A stretch of 64,000 bases of DNA, taken from positions 6,026,501 to 6,090,500 of the forward strand of contig NC_133050.1 of NCBI RefSeq assembly GCF_048771995.1. The letters run 5' to 3'. Below are positions 24,424 through 43,795 of this stretch, piece after piece (positions within the stretch are counted from its first letter, which is position 1; every line of letters starts with the position of its first letter). Under the pieces are notes generated by a model that ran no database searches, was not told the DNA's origin, and saw nothing but the letters and a program-made list of their open reading frames with translations. A program made the translations under genes and the position numbers. The DNA is from Taeniopygia guttata. Its lineage: Eukaryota; Chordata; Aves; Passeriformes; Estrildidae.

Positions 24424-27400
24424 GGCTCTGCAAGGGGACACCCTCAGTGTCACAGCAGGGGGATGGAGGGATCAGCCCCATCTCCTCAGCCTCAGTGCCA
24501 CGGAGCTCCTGTCACCTTCTCCATGCCCACCCAACCACCTTCATCTCGCTTAGGGAAGGTCCATCCCTGCCAGGAGCCCGCACCTCACCCGCCTTCACCC
24601 CGGCTGCTCCCGACCTGCGCTGCCGCCCAGCCCTCCTCCTCCTCAGCAGCTGCAGCCTCCCCACCTCCTCGCCTTTCCAGGAGACCTCCCATCCGCAGCA
24701 CACCCTCTCCCACCCCCACAGCTCCTCCTTGCTCTCCTCCCGGCCCATACCTGCCCTCCACGGACCGCGGTGCATCTCCTCGGAGCGCCAGGTCCCCTCT
24801 GCCACCATGCCCAGGGGGGGACAGGGACACGGTGCTGGCAGCTGGGCCTGGGTGAAAAGTCCAACCAGCACAGGGAGGTGTCACAGGGACAGATCTGAGA
24901 CCCTGAAGGAAGAATTGATTCATTTATTTTGTCAGGCAGGGTGTGGATGAGCTCCTGAGAGCCCAGCAGAGCCAAGGGCAGGCTCAGGGCACTGTCTGTC
25001 CTGCTGGGCACCTCCAACAGGACACCCACCTATCCCTGCCCGCCACCCTGCTGTCCCCAGTGTCACCCAGGAGCCACAGGGCCGTGCAGGAGGGTCCAGG
25101 ACACCCAGGCAAGGTCAGTGAATGTGGCTGCCCAGCTCAGGGCAGCATAAGGACACAGCAGGGGTGGCCATAAGGGAGCTGGGGCTGTTACCATTCCCTG
25201 CCCAAGCCTTTGGCATCACTCTCCAGAGCTCAGCACGTGCTGGGGAAGGTGGCAGCAGTGGCAGCAGACTGTCAAAGGGGACCCTGCTCTCCCAGCACCA
25301 TGCCAGGAGCAAAGCCCAGCTCAGCAAAACCCACTCCCTGCTCCTCCAGGAGCCACCCTCCAGCCTCAGCAAGCCAGGGCTGAACTGGGCCAGCTCACCT
25401 GGGCACACACACCCTACCTGGTCCCATCAGCCAGGATGTCCCCACTCCTGTGGACATGTACCCCTCACTGTGGGGACATCCTGGGCATCCCCACACAGGG
25501 GTGGCCCAGGGAATGGATGTGGCCACATCCCAGCCACAGCTCCACTCGCCTGGAGCATCGATCACCAGCTCAGGGCTCCCCTGCACAGGGTTAAACTGCT
25601 CCGTTAGTTTCCCTCCATGGGTGGAGCAGCACTTCATGACTAATTTTCTCCATTTCTGCCATATCAGATGCAGCTCTGGGGCAATTCAATTTATCAAAGT
25701 TCCTCCTACCCCCAGCACTGCCCTGCTCTGGGGCCCTGCCCCTGTTCCACACCTCTGCTGGGAGCTGAGCCATGCATGAGACACCTGCAGCAGCTGCAGA
25801 TGGGGCCAGGTACCCCTGGTTACATCTCACGGGGCAAACAGGTGCCCCAGGAAGGAGCTCCTGTCCTTGTCCCGCTGCACCGTGGATCTCCCACCTCCAT
25901 GTGTGATTAAGGTGTGACCAGGCTGCTACACCCAGCTTAATAAGCCCCAATTTTGGGGAGGGTTTAATAGCTCCTAAGGCAATCAGCCACCTTCGAGCTC
26001 ACTTCCAGCCATCCAGGATGTCCCCGTTAACCCTTTGCCATTCCAAGCTCCAGTTCTTCCTGCCCTCCATCAGCCACAGTCCCCTGGCTGGCTCAGGTCC
26101 CACTGCGGAGGCTGCTGGAGCTCATCCTTATCAACAGCAGCTGATAAGAGCGCCCTGCTGAGCAGGAAAAGTGAGACCCAGGGGCCAGGACACGCCTGGC
26201 ATGGAGCTGCTGGCACAGCAGATACCAGGCAGCCCCACCAAGCCCCCAAAGCCGCTTCTTGCAGCCAATCTCCAAATTGGGGGAGCTCCTGGGGGTCGCA
26301 GGGGTCTGGTGGTATTGTGTGACCGCCTTTTGCAGGGCTTGGGTGTGTTCTTTCGGGATGGGGTCAAAGAAGTGAGGTCAAAAGAGCCATCAGAGGAGCC
26401 AGAGGGTGAATTTTGCCCCTAAGCCAGGCTGGTGTGGATGGGGACACGGGCACGGAGCAGGGCCGAGTCACCTTTGTGGGGATCACAACATCAATGCCAA
26501 AGAGCCTCAGAGTGTGGCACCACTTCCCAACAGCAGGACCCCGGCCCAGAGCATGTGGGGACAATCCTCAGGGTGTCACCGGCTCGAGGTGGGACCCCAG
26601 AATCCCCCAGTCACCGCCAGCCCCACACCAGCCAAGGCTTTGCACAAGAATTAATGGGCAGAGCCAAGCCCAGCGACGTCGGAGGATTCGCCCCCGCTGC
26701 GTTTATCCCGGAGCCAGTCGGTGCTTGAGCACGGAGCCGAGCAGGGACCAGGGGGACTTCAGCAGCTCTGAGCACCGCCAGGTAAGCCAGAACCAGGTGG
26801 GGGAGCAGCCCCACACCGCGAGTGGGTGCTGGCAGCAGAGTGATGGGGATGGGATTTGTGATCCTGGAGAAACATTTCCCTCTTGTGGACAAACACCAAC
26901 AGCCTCGGGGCAGGAGCAGGGTGATCTCCCCAGGGCTCTGCCGGCAATTCCGGCAGCTGTGGGGTCGCAGGAGCAGCATCCCCGGGGTTCCGTGGCGTGA
27001 CAGGGTGACAGGGTGACACTGTCACTCACTGGCCACGCCTGGGCTGTGCCCAGCCCACGCGGCATCGCGGCTGTCAGTCCTGACAGCACCCCTGGGCGCA
27101 TCCCACCTGAAATTATGACCTCCCTGCCCTAATCTCCCGCTCTCACACCCTGCCAGCTCCCTCCCACACTCAGCACCCACTCCCTTCAAGGCACCCCACA
27201 TCTGTGGTGGGTGCACCCCAAATCTCCTGAGGTCAGTCCCCCCGGGGAACAGCAAGCTCCAGGCGGGGCTGCTGCAGCCTGGCCAGCCTCCCTGTCCTAA
27301 AAAAACCCCATGAGCAGCTGGAGCTCAGCCAGAGCTGGCTGGGACCCTGAGCCCCCACGCTGCCATGCTCCTGCCTCCTGCCTCCCTGATCTGGGAGAAA

Positions 27401-27903
27401 TGTGACCCACACACCCCCTGGCCTGGCACCAGGCTGCAGGTGGCTCTGGGTTGGCAGGGAAAGCACAGAAAGCTGAAGTTTGGCCCCAATCCTTGCTCAG
27501 CCCTTCCATCGAGGGTGGGTGTCCAAGTGCTTTGCCCCTGCTCCTGATGCAGCACCCAGAGCATTGCATTCAGGGTGAATCCTGAACCACTTGCTAAGTC
27601 CCAAAACTGTCCCCAAGGATAGCAGGGGCACACCGGGGCTCTGCTCAGCCCCAGCCTGGCAGTGCATGCTTGGAACTGGGAGCAGACCATGCCTGGAGCA
27701 GGGTGAGCCCCAGGGCAGCTGAGGTGGGCAGAAGGGCAGGGACTGGGCAGGGAGAGGGTCCCCACCATGCTCCGGCTGCTCTGCGCCGCTCACCAGACTC
27801 CAGCAGGCTCCACGCCGGGGTGGCACCCAGCCACGGTGCCCAGGAGCAGGGGAGGCACCCAGAGCTTTCTCTTCCAGCCGCAGACATCAAGGCAGCATCC
27901 GTG
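24424..27903. other. Gene-free interval between GBA copies B and C
   Basis: About 3.5 kb with no gene I can support. It should hold the copy B promoter at its left end and the copy C 3' flank at its right. A minus-strand AATAAA at 24923-24928 has no associated exon. An inverted pair of GATA words flanking CAGCTG lies at 26127-26148. Open frames here are short and lack homology or splice structure. Confidence 0.5.
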
Positions 27904-27909
27904 TTTAAT
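27904..27909 (-). terminator. Likely GBA copy C polyadenylation signal (ATTAAA)
   Basis: ATTAAA on the minus strand, about 475 bp after the copy C stop codon. The 3' UTR so defined would contain the GGGGATGCTTCC array. Confidence 0.5.
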
Positions 27910-28032
27910 GTCAGAACAGCAGCACACAGCATCCACAGCCTGTGGGGTCTCCACCCTGAGGGGCACCGGTGCCCCCGACCCTCCTGCACATGCACAGCGT
28001 CCCCGGTCTGCCCGGTCTGGCTCTGCCACGGC

Positions 28033-28322
28033 CCCGGGGATGCTTCCCCCGGCCCCGGGGATGCTTCCCCCAGCCCGGGGATGCTTCCCCCAGCCCGAGG
28101 ATGCTTCCCACAGCCCCGGGGATGTTCTCCCGGCCCCGGGGATGCTTCCCCCAGCCCCGGGGATGCTTCCCCCAGCCCCGGGATGCTTCTCCCGGCCCCG
28201 GGGATGCTTCCCTCGGCCCCGAGGATGCTTCCCACGGCCCCGGGGATGCTTCTCCCGGTCCCGGGGATGCTTCCCCCGGCCCCGGGGATGCTTCCCCCGG
28301 CTCCAGGGATGCTTCCCCCGGC
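28033..28322. repeat. Minisatellite in GBA copy C 3' flank or UTR
   Basis: About 15 degenerate copies of an 18-21-bp unit, CCCCGGGGATGCTTCCCCCG with variants. The unit is partly palindromic (CCCCGGGG), so transcripts could fold into repeated short hairpins. It begins about 60 bp after the stop codon on the minus strand. Confidence 0.92.
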
Positions 28323-28382
28323 CCGAGCCCGTCCGGCCCGGTTGTGTCCAGCCCCTGGCCGGCCACGGGCGGCTCGGCCCCG

Positions 28383-31300
28383 TCACTGCCGCTGCCACAG
28401 GTAGGTCTGGATGGAGTTTGCCGGAGCCACGGCTGCCACCAGGCCGACGGTGTCCGCCAGCCCAAAGGTGATGTCCTGTGGGGACCTGGGAGGGGACAGA
28501 GCGGTGGTCAGACCTGCAGCACCTGCACAGGGCCCGGGGGGATGGGGTCTCACAGAGGGATGGAAGGATGGGGGTCCCACAGAGGGATGGCAGGATGGGG
28601 GTCCCACAGAGGGTTGGCAGGATGGGGGTCCCACATGGGGCTGGCAGGATGGGGGTCCCACATGGGGCTGGCAGGACTGGGGTCCCATACAGACCTGAAG
28701 GGACAGGGGTCACACATGGGGCTGGCAGGATGGGGGTCCCACATGGGGCTGGCAGGATGGGGGTCCCACAGAGGGATGGCAGGATGGGGGTCCCACAGAG
28801 GGATGGCAGGATGGGGGTCACACAGAGGGATGGCAGGAGGGGAGTCCCACAGAGGGATGGCAGGACAGGGGTCCCACATGGGGCTGGCAGGATGGGGGTC
28901 CCATACAGAGCTGAAGGGACAGGGGTCCCACAGAGGGATGGAAGGATGGGGGTCCCATACAGAGCTGAAAGGACAGGGGTCCCACAGAGGGTTGGCAGGA
29001 CGGGGTCCCATATGGGGATGGCAGGACAGGGGTCCCACATGGGGATGGAAGGATGGGGGTCCCACATGGGGCTGGCAGGATGGGGGTCCCATAGAGGGAT
29101 GGCAGGACAGGGGTCCCACATGGGGCTGGCAGGATGGGGTCCCACATGGGGCTGGCAGGATGGGGGTCCCACAGAGGGCTGGCAGGATGGGGGTCCCACA
29201 CAGGGGGCCAGGCTGCATCACCCACCGGTTCAGAACCACCACAACCACGGCCCCGTCAGGGCGCAGGAAAGCCGTGTACTCCAGCGCTGTCTTCTTGGAC
29301 TCTCTGGAGGCGACGAGCCCCACGCGCTGGGATCCCTCAGGGATGAATTTACTGAATAGACAAATGAGAAGTGAGCTCAGGGTGGGAGTGGGACCCAGCA
29401 GAACTCCTCTTGAGACAAATTTGCCTTGCATCTCTCAGGACAAGCTGCTGCTGGAGCCCAGGCAGGTTAGCACATGCTGTGGGCTCCAGCCCACCTGAAG
29501 TGCCCCATGTGATAGAACATGGGCTGTTTGTAGAAGATGCCTTCACTGCTGTCCACGATGATGGGGCTGTCCACGTAGTTCTTGACCCAGTTAGGGCCCC
29601 CCTCCAGATCCAGAGCCAGATTCCAGTCGGTCCAGCCGGACACATAGTGGTTCAGATTCTGCAACAGGACAGCTCAGATGCCTGCCCAACACCAACAACC
29701 CTCCCCAGGGCCCAGCACCCAGGGGCCTCACCGTCAGGATGCTGTGGCTGTACTGGTTCCCCCGCTCCCAGCAGCCCAGAATCACATCCCGCTCCCAGAA
29801 ATGGGCCCCAATGCACGCCTCCGTGGCCAGGATAAAGTAGTCAGGGAAGAGCTCATGAGTGGGCAACACCGTGTCCTGGATGGGGCCGATGAAGTCCAGG
29901 TACCAGTGGATGCCGATGCCGTGGACGTAGCGAGCTGCCCCCTCGTCCTCCAGCACCTGGCAGGGAGAAGAGTGGATCCCATGGGGCTTGACTGCCAGCC
30001 CTCCTCAGGACGGAGCACCCAAGCCCCCCACAAGGCCAGGGGCTCTGTCCTGGGTCACCACGCTGGCACACGCCCCCACCAGCCTCACCACTCTGGCCCA
30101 GTGCGGGAGGTGGAGCCGGTTGTCGTCCAGGATGATGAGCTGGACGTGGCGGTGGGAGCTGTTGGCCAGCGCCGGGCCCAGGTCCCGAGCGATGAAGTCC
30201 CGCTGCTGCTCGGCTGTGAAACCCAAACACTGGAAGGGGTAGTTGTTGATCAGCCCAGCCGTGGGCTCGTTCTCTGCTGTCACTGCCCAGAATGTCACAT
30301 TGTGCTTGGCGTATTCATCCAGGAATCTGGCGTGGGGGAAGGGGTGAGTGGTGAGGAGTCCACTGCGAGTCCCCCGGGTGTTGCCCCGGTCCCCCAGCAG
30401 CTCCTCACCGTACAAAATAGTTGGCCCAGGTCTTGTGGTACTTGTCCCCTGCCTGCCCCTTCAGTGTCCCCTTCCCCACGTAGGACTCGCTGGTCTTCAG
30501 CCACGTGGGGGACGTCCAGGGGCTGGCATACAGTGACAGCAGCCGCTTGCTCATGGCCGAGGCTCGGTGAAGGAGGGGGATCTGCAGGAGGAGGAGGTGT
30601 GTCACAGCCCCTGTGACCCTCCAGCCCACCCTGCTCCCTCCCAGCACTCGCCTTCAGCTTGGTGTCCTCGTCTCGCAGGCTGAAGTGGGCGAGCTCGTAG
30701 TCGTAGGGGACGTCGTCGTAGGTGTAGGCATGGAGGGAGAAGTCGCAGCTGGCCATGGGGAGCCGGATGAGGTTGTACTCCAGCCCTGCCACCACAGCGG
30801 GACACGAGGTGTCCAAAACGTGCCAGCACCCACAATCCCCATCCCCATCCCACCTCCCTCCCCGACATCCTACCCTCCTCAGAGAAGTAGGAGCGCAGCA
30901 GGTGATCCTGTGCTCCTTCTGGCAGGGATAAGATGTTGATGGCGGCCGCGTCGGTGATGGAGCCACCAAAACCCTTCACCCTCTGGAACCGCTGCGTCGT
31001 GTCCAGCGTGAGGACAACATCTGCAGGGAGGGGAGCCCAGCATGACGGTGGGTTGCTGTGGGCTCCATCCCATCCCTGCCATCCGTGGCAGTACCTGAGG
31101 GGCAGAGCCTGCGCTGGAATTTCCCCTCGCTCCGCTCCAGCCGCTTGCCGGCCTTGCTGCTCTCATACTTGACGAAGTAGCCTGGTGCTGGCAGGACCAG
31201 GGGGTCCAGCGTGTCACAAAAGGTGGCATTGCAGACGCAGACCATGGCATCATAGCCGAAGTACTTGGGGCTGCAGGGCCGGGCGCCTGGGGGGCACGGG

Positions 31301-31869
31301 AGGGTGGTGGGGGCATCCTCAGGGACGTGTCCCTGCCTGCCCCGGGGGTGATGCCACTGCTCCTGTGCTCCACAGCCCGGAACCTCCCCAGCACCGAGCT
31401 CCGAGCTGCCTCCGGACCCCCAGACAACTCCCGGGCATCCCGGACAACTCCCGGGCATCCCTGACAACTCCCGGGCATCCCGGACAACTCCCGGACCCCC
31501 GGACAACTCCCGGGCATCCCTGACAACTCCCGGACCCCCGGACAACTCCCGGGCATCCCTGACAACTCCCGGACCCCCGGAAAACTCCCGGACCCCCGGA
31601 CAACTCCCGGGCATCCCTGACAGCTCCCGGGCATCCCTGACAACTCCCGGACCCCCGGACAACTCCCGGGCATCCCTGACAACTCCCGGACCCCCGGACA
31701 ACTCCCGGGCATCCCTGCCCGCGGACTCCAAAGGTATTCTCTCCTCCTCACCGCCACCAGACCCCCGTCCCCTCCACCCGCCCCCGGGTCCCCCTCGCTC
31801 ACCTGCAGCCCGGTGCACGGCCAGCAGCGCCAGCAGCAGCCGCCAGCACGGGACACCGGCAGCCCGCAT
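28383..31869 (-). CDS. GBA1: Glucocerebrosidase, copy C (distal, most orthodox)
   Basis: GH30 lysosomal glucosylceramidase. Exons: 31869-31803, 31286-31095, 31020-30874, 30785-30652, 30581-30409, 30326-30089, 29956-29732, 29658-29495, 29351-29226, 28485-28383; 522 aa. Signal peptide residues 1-22; disulfide cysteines C27, C39, C41 and the fourth nearby are kept; sequon N42-A-T kept. Acid/base E258, nucleophile E363, YPFQCLGF loop and the C126 and C342 equivalents all match human, and the tail ends TYLWQRQ (human TYLWRRQ). It also sits next to FAM189B as human GBA does, so it is the best candidate for the ancestral function. The exon 4 donor is GC rather than GT (AAG|GCGAGT). Minisatellites lie in introns 1 and 9. 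The start codon is about 440 bp from the FAM189B polyadenylation signal. Confidence 0.94.
28548..29206. repeat. About 27-bp minisatellite in GBA copy C intron 9
   Basis: About 24 copies of a unit reading GGGGTCCCACA followed by GAGGGATGGCAGGAT or TGGGGCTGGCAGGAT. Two unit types alternate in blocks. The length is near a multiple of three and has no stops, which produces long spurious open frames on both strands. It ends about 20 bp from the exon 9 donor. Confidence 0.94.
31424..31716. repeat. Minisatellite in GBA copy C intron 1
   Basis: About 16 units of two related words, ACAACTCCCGGGCATCCCTG and ACAACTCCCGGACCCCCGG, mixed in irregular order. It lies between the signal-peptide exon and exon 2 and does not touch splice sites. 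Confidence 0.93.
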
Positions 31870-32310
31870 GGCCCCGCCGCTCCCGGTGCGCTCGGAGCCG
31901 GCCCGGTAGCACCGGCTCCGTCACCGGCCTTGCCTTTAAGGCAAGCTCGTCCCGCCCACGCCCGGTGCAGAACGGCACCGATTCTGGGCGGGCCTCACCC
32001 CGGTCCTTCCCCCGTGCCCGTTCTGACACCGCGAACCGGGGAACCCCGGGGTCGCTTCCCCCCGCCCCGTCCCCGAGAAGCGCAGGAGGTCCCGGTCCCG
32101 GTATCGGTATCGGTGCCGGTCCCAGTCCCGGTCCTGATCCCGGTCCCCGCTGCCTCCCCACGCCCCGACGGCACCGGTCCCCCCGCCCCGCCAAGCCGCT
32201 ACCGGGAAACCGGGAACCGGCACCCCGTGACCGCTCAGCTGACCGCCCGCCCCGCCCCGTTCGGCCCCGCCCGCCCCGTGACACCGGCCCCGTGGGCGGC
32301 GGTGAGCACC

Positions 32311-32316
32311 TTTATT
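32311..32316 (-). terminator. FAM189B polyadenylation signal
   Basis: AATAAA on the minus strand (TTTATT on +), 719 bp after the FAM189B stop codon and about 440 bp upstream of the GBA copy C start. The gap 31870-32310 is CpG-rich and probably holds the copy C promoter. Confidence 0.8.
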
Positions 32317-32454
32317 CGGTCTCTAGCGAGCGGCGGTGGCCGCGGGACCGGCCCCGCAGCGCGACCCGGGCGCAGCCGGGCGGGGAGGAACAGGCACGGC
32401 CAGCACCGGGACCGGTACCGGCACCGGCACCGGGCGGGAGAGGAGATGGGCACA

Positions 32455-32880
32455 GGGGGACAGAGCAAGGGACAGGCATGGTCGTCCTGGAGGACAGGCA
32501 CGGCTGGCACAGGGGACTGAGGATCAAGCCAGCATGGCCAGCCAAAAGAACAAGGCAGAAGACAGGCACGGCCAGTGGAGGGGACAGGGCAGGGGACAGG
32601 GGTGGCGATCAAGCCAGCATAGCCAGCCAAAGGGACAGGGCAAAGGACAGCATGGCCAGGGCAGGGGACAGGCGACAGGCATGGTTGCCCCAGGGCACAG
32701 GCACGGCTGGCACAGGGAACGGGTATGGCCGGTGCGTGGGTCAGGCACAGCCACCACAAGGGACAGGGCAGGGGACAGGCGTGGCCATCCCAGGGAATAG
32801 GCACAGCTGGCACAAGGGACAGGGCAAGGGACAGGCATGTCCAGAACAAGGAATAGGACAGGGAACGGGCATAACCATCA
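32455..32880. repeat. Purine-rich tandem repeat in FAM189B 3' UTR
   Basis: Irregular repeats of GGGACAGGGCAGGGGACAGG with CATGGCCA and CACGGCTGGCACA modules, unit length about 28-40 bp, within the predicted 3' UTR. Confidence 0.8.
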
Positions 32881-33034
32881 CAGCTGTCCCGGCCCCCAAG
32901 GGGACCAGCCCCCAACCCCAGCCCTGCTTGGGGAAGGGGCTCAGCCGAAGCCCCGGGGCAGCAGCAATGTCCGAGCAATGTCCAGGGCTGAGCCCAGAGT
33001 GGGATTCCCTCCCCACAGCGGAGGGATGACGCCC

Positions 33035-39375
<6,341 letters not shown>

Positions 39376-40205
39376 GGCCGCGGCGGGCGGCGGCTCGGGG
39401 CCGGCCCCGGAGCCCCGGGGCAACCGGCGGCACCGCGCCAGGACCGCGGGGAGCGGGAGCAGCCGCTCTGCGGGAACGGGCCGGGCTCCACCTTTCGGCC
39501 TGCCGGAGGATGCTGACGGTGCCTCTTCCCTGCCCCGGGCGGGGGGGCTCGGGCAGCGCCCACGGACACGCGGAGCCGGGGCCGCCAGAAGCTCCGTGGA
39601 GTAAAAACCGGCCTCGCCAGACCGGGGCGGGCCTAGAACCGCCGACCGGACACACAGCGCGGCCCCGGGACCGCCGCCTCCTCCGTGGCCGTCGGTGGAG
39701 CGCCGGGCCCCCGCCGGGAGCTCATCCCGCCCCGCGGGGACCGGGAGCCGCCGCCCGGGACGCGGCCCCCGGGGCAGCGGCAGCAGGCGGGAGCCGCGGT
39801 CCGCACCGGAGCATCCTCCGCGGGCGGCGGGCGCAGGGTTGGGTGCCGCTACCGGGCCGGTACCGGTAGGGGAGGGCGGCTACCGGCGGTCCGTCCGCCC
39901 CGCGCCCCGCAGCCCCGGTGCCGCGGGGAGCGGCGGGCGGGGACGCCGGGACGGCGGAAGGCTGCGGACGAGCATCGCCGCCGCCGCCGCTGCCGCCGTG
40001 CCCTCGGGGACCGCCGGGAGCGGCGGGGACGGTCCCACGGGCCGGAGGATGCTTGGCCGCGCCCGCTCCGGGGCTGGCCCCGTGCGGCACGACGGGAGCT
40101 GTAGTCCACCCGCACCACCCCCGGGAGCGGCGGCACCGGCGGCACCGGCAGCGGCTCCCCCCAGCCCCGGTAGGCGCACGGAGATGGCGAAGGAACGGAG
40201 TGAAC
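39376..40205 (-). promoter_or_regulatory. CpG-rich promoter region of FAM189B
   Basis: Very GC-rich, CpG-dense stretch upstream of the FAM189B start, with no TATA box seen. No separate gene is supported; open frames are CpG-island artefacts. Confidence 0.5.
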
Positions 40206-40210
40206 CTTCA

Positions 40211-40216
40211 TTTATT
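40211..40216 (-). terminator. SCAMP3 polyadenylation signal
   Basis: Minus-strand AATAAA about 1.1 kb after the SCAMP3 stop codon. An AATAAA on the opposite strand lies a few bases away (40222-40227). The interval 40217-41308 is the predicted 3' UTR and shows no other gene. Confidence 0.65.
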
Positions 40217-41308
40217 CCTTAAATAAACCGGGAGCGCTCGGGAACAGCACACGGGGAGCAGCGAAGGAGGTGGGAGCCCCGGAGGAGCCCCGGTCGCAGC
40301 GGGACCGGGAGGGCACCGACCCCCACAGCTGAAGGCACAAAGCCTCTCGCCAGCCCCGGAGCATCCGAGAGGAGATGGACTGAAGCAGAATGCAGGAGAC
40401 CTGTCCTGGGAATCCCCAGGGACACCAGGGCAGGGGACAGAGGGCAGGTAAGGGGGGCTGGCTCAGCCCCCGAGGAGCGTGAAGGCCTTGGCTGAAGGGT
40501 GCTGGGGGCAGCAAGGGGTCACAGTCCTGGAAGCGGGTGGGGAGGGGGACTGGAGGAGCTGTTCAGCCCTCCCTGGAGGCAAGGGGGTGCCATGTAAACG
40601 CCAGGGCTCCTCCTCGGCACCCAGCCCAGCTTTGGGTTCCAACAGGCGAAAGGCAGGATCCCCACAAGCAGCAGCTGCCTGAGCTCTGCCTGTCCCTGCC
40701 CTGCTCTCCTCATCCCTGGGCCTGAAGAGAGGGAGAGGATGGGGAAAGGGACAGGACAAAAGGACGAAACACCCCCTGGGGAAAGCACCAGCCCCATCCT
40801 CATCCCACTGGAGCAAGCCCCAGGAGGAAGAGGGGGATGACGTTCTTGGCGGAGCATGGGGGTCCCTGGGCACACAGGGGGGCAGGGGACCCTCCACACC
40901 CCGGGGCACACAAGTGTCATCACCAGGTGGGGAAACAGGAGAGCACAAGGAAGGCAAGTTCCAATCCCTGGAAGCAGCATTCCAGCCATCTGGAGGAGGC
41001 TCCTACCCTCAGCAGCTGGTGCTGGAAGGGCGGGCGATGGCTCAGGGCTCGTCCTCAGCACTCCCCACCCTTCTCCCCCCAGTGTGCTGAGGGGAGGGGA
41101 CCAGCACAAACCAGCACAGCCTCTGTCCGTGAGGAAAGGGGGTTAAGAGCAGCAGACGATTCAGGCACCAGCACTTCCAAGCTGGGATGAGGCAGCCTCT
41201 GACAGCTGATGCACGCACGGGGATCCAGTGAAAGTGCGACTCGGGTTTCCTCTTCCTCGGGAAGAGCTCCCGTGCGCCGGGAAGGGGCAGGGCCGGGCAC
41301 CCGCGGGG

Positions 41309-43031
<1,723 letters not shown>

Positions 43032-43101
43032 GGCCGGACCGGGGCCGGGAGCGCGCGGGACCCGCGGCACCGGCGCCAGGCCCCGCCCCTCCCCGCCGCC
43101 G

Positions 43102-43127
43102 ATTGGCTCCGCCGCGCCGTGACGTCA
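43102..43127 (-). promoter_or_regulatory. SCAMP3 core promoter: CCAAT box and CRE
   Basis: Inverted CCAAT (ATTGG on +) at 43102-43106 and the full palindromic CRE TGACGTCA at 43120-43127, 71-96 bp upstream of the SCAMP3 start codon in a CpG island. This spacing is typical of NF-Y plus CREB/ATF promoters. No TATA box is visible. Confidence 0.6.
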
Positions 43128-43218
43128 TCGTGGAGACCCGCCCCGCCCCGCCGCAGGGGGCCGCTGCGCACGCGCCACGGGGCGGGGCGCGCGCGTGACG
43201 CGGCCACGTGTCCCGGGG

Positions 43219-43226
43219 GTCACGTG
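43219..43226. promoter_or_regulatory. CLEAR-like E-box upstream of SCAMP3
   Basis: GTCACGTG matches the core bound by TFEB/TFE3/MITF and USF, and a second CACGTG-like word is close by at about 43205. It lies about 190 bp upstream of SCAMP3. A single palindromic E-box is weak evidence. Confidence 0.35.
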
Positions 43227-43321
43227 CGGCGCGCCCATCTCACCCCCCCACACCCCCCCCACCGAACCCCGATTTGCTTTGGGGTCCCTCCCGACAGTGG
43301 CGGCCGGGACGGGACCCCAGA

Positions 43322-43795
43322 CCCTCCCGGTGTCCCGGTATCCATCGCCTGTCGCCTCCCGGTGTCCCGCTATCCATCGCCCGTCGCCTCCCGGTGTCCC
43401 GGTCACACCCCAGTGTCCCGGTATCCATCGCCTGTCGCCTCCTGATATCCCACTATCCATCACCCGTCACCTCCCGGTATCCCGGTCACACCCCGGTGTC
43501 CCGGTATCCATTGCCTGTCACCTCCCGGTGTCCCTGTATCTATTGCCCGTCACCTCCCGGTGTCCCGGTCACACCCCGGTGTCCCGGTATCCATCGCCCG
43601 TCGCCTCCCGGTATCCCGCTATCCATTGCCTGTCACCTCCCGGTGTCCCGGTCACACCCCGGTGTCCCGGTATCCATCGCCCGTCACCTCCCGGTGTCCC
43701 GCTCTCCATCGCCCGTCGCCTCTCGGTGTCCCGCTATCCATTGCCTGTCACCTCCTGGTGTCCCGGTCACACCCCGGTGTCCCGGTATCCACAGC
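43322..43795. repeat. Minisatellite upstream of SCAMP3
   Basis: About 12 units of a variable word series: CCCGGTATCCATCGCC, CGTCGCCTCCCGGTGTCCCG and GTCACACCCCGGTGT. Units of about 32 and 50 bp alternate. It lies 290 bp upstream of the SCAMP3 start. Confidence 0.93.

Noticed and set aside
24923-24928. Minus-strand AATAAA as the end of another gene between GBA copies B and C
   Set aside because: No exon or conserved reading frame leads to it.
27790-29431. Open frames of about 300-500 codons on both strands
   Set aside because: These run through the GBA copy C 3' array, its last exons and the intron 9 minisatellite in the wrong frame.
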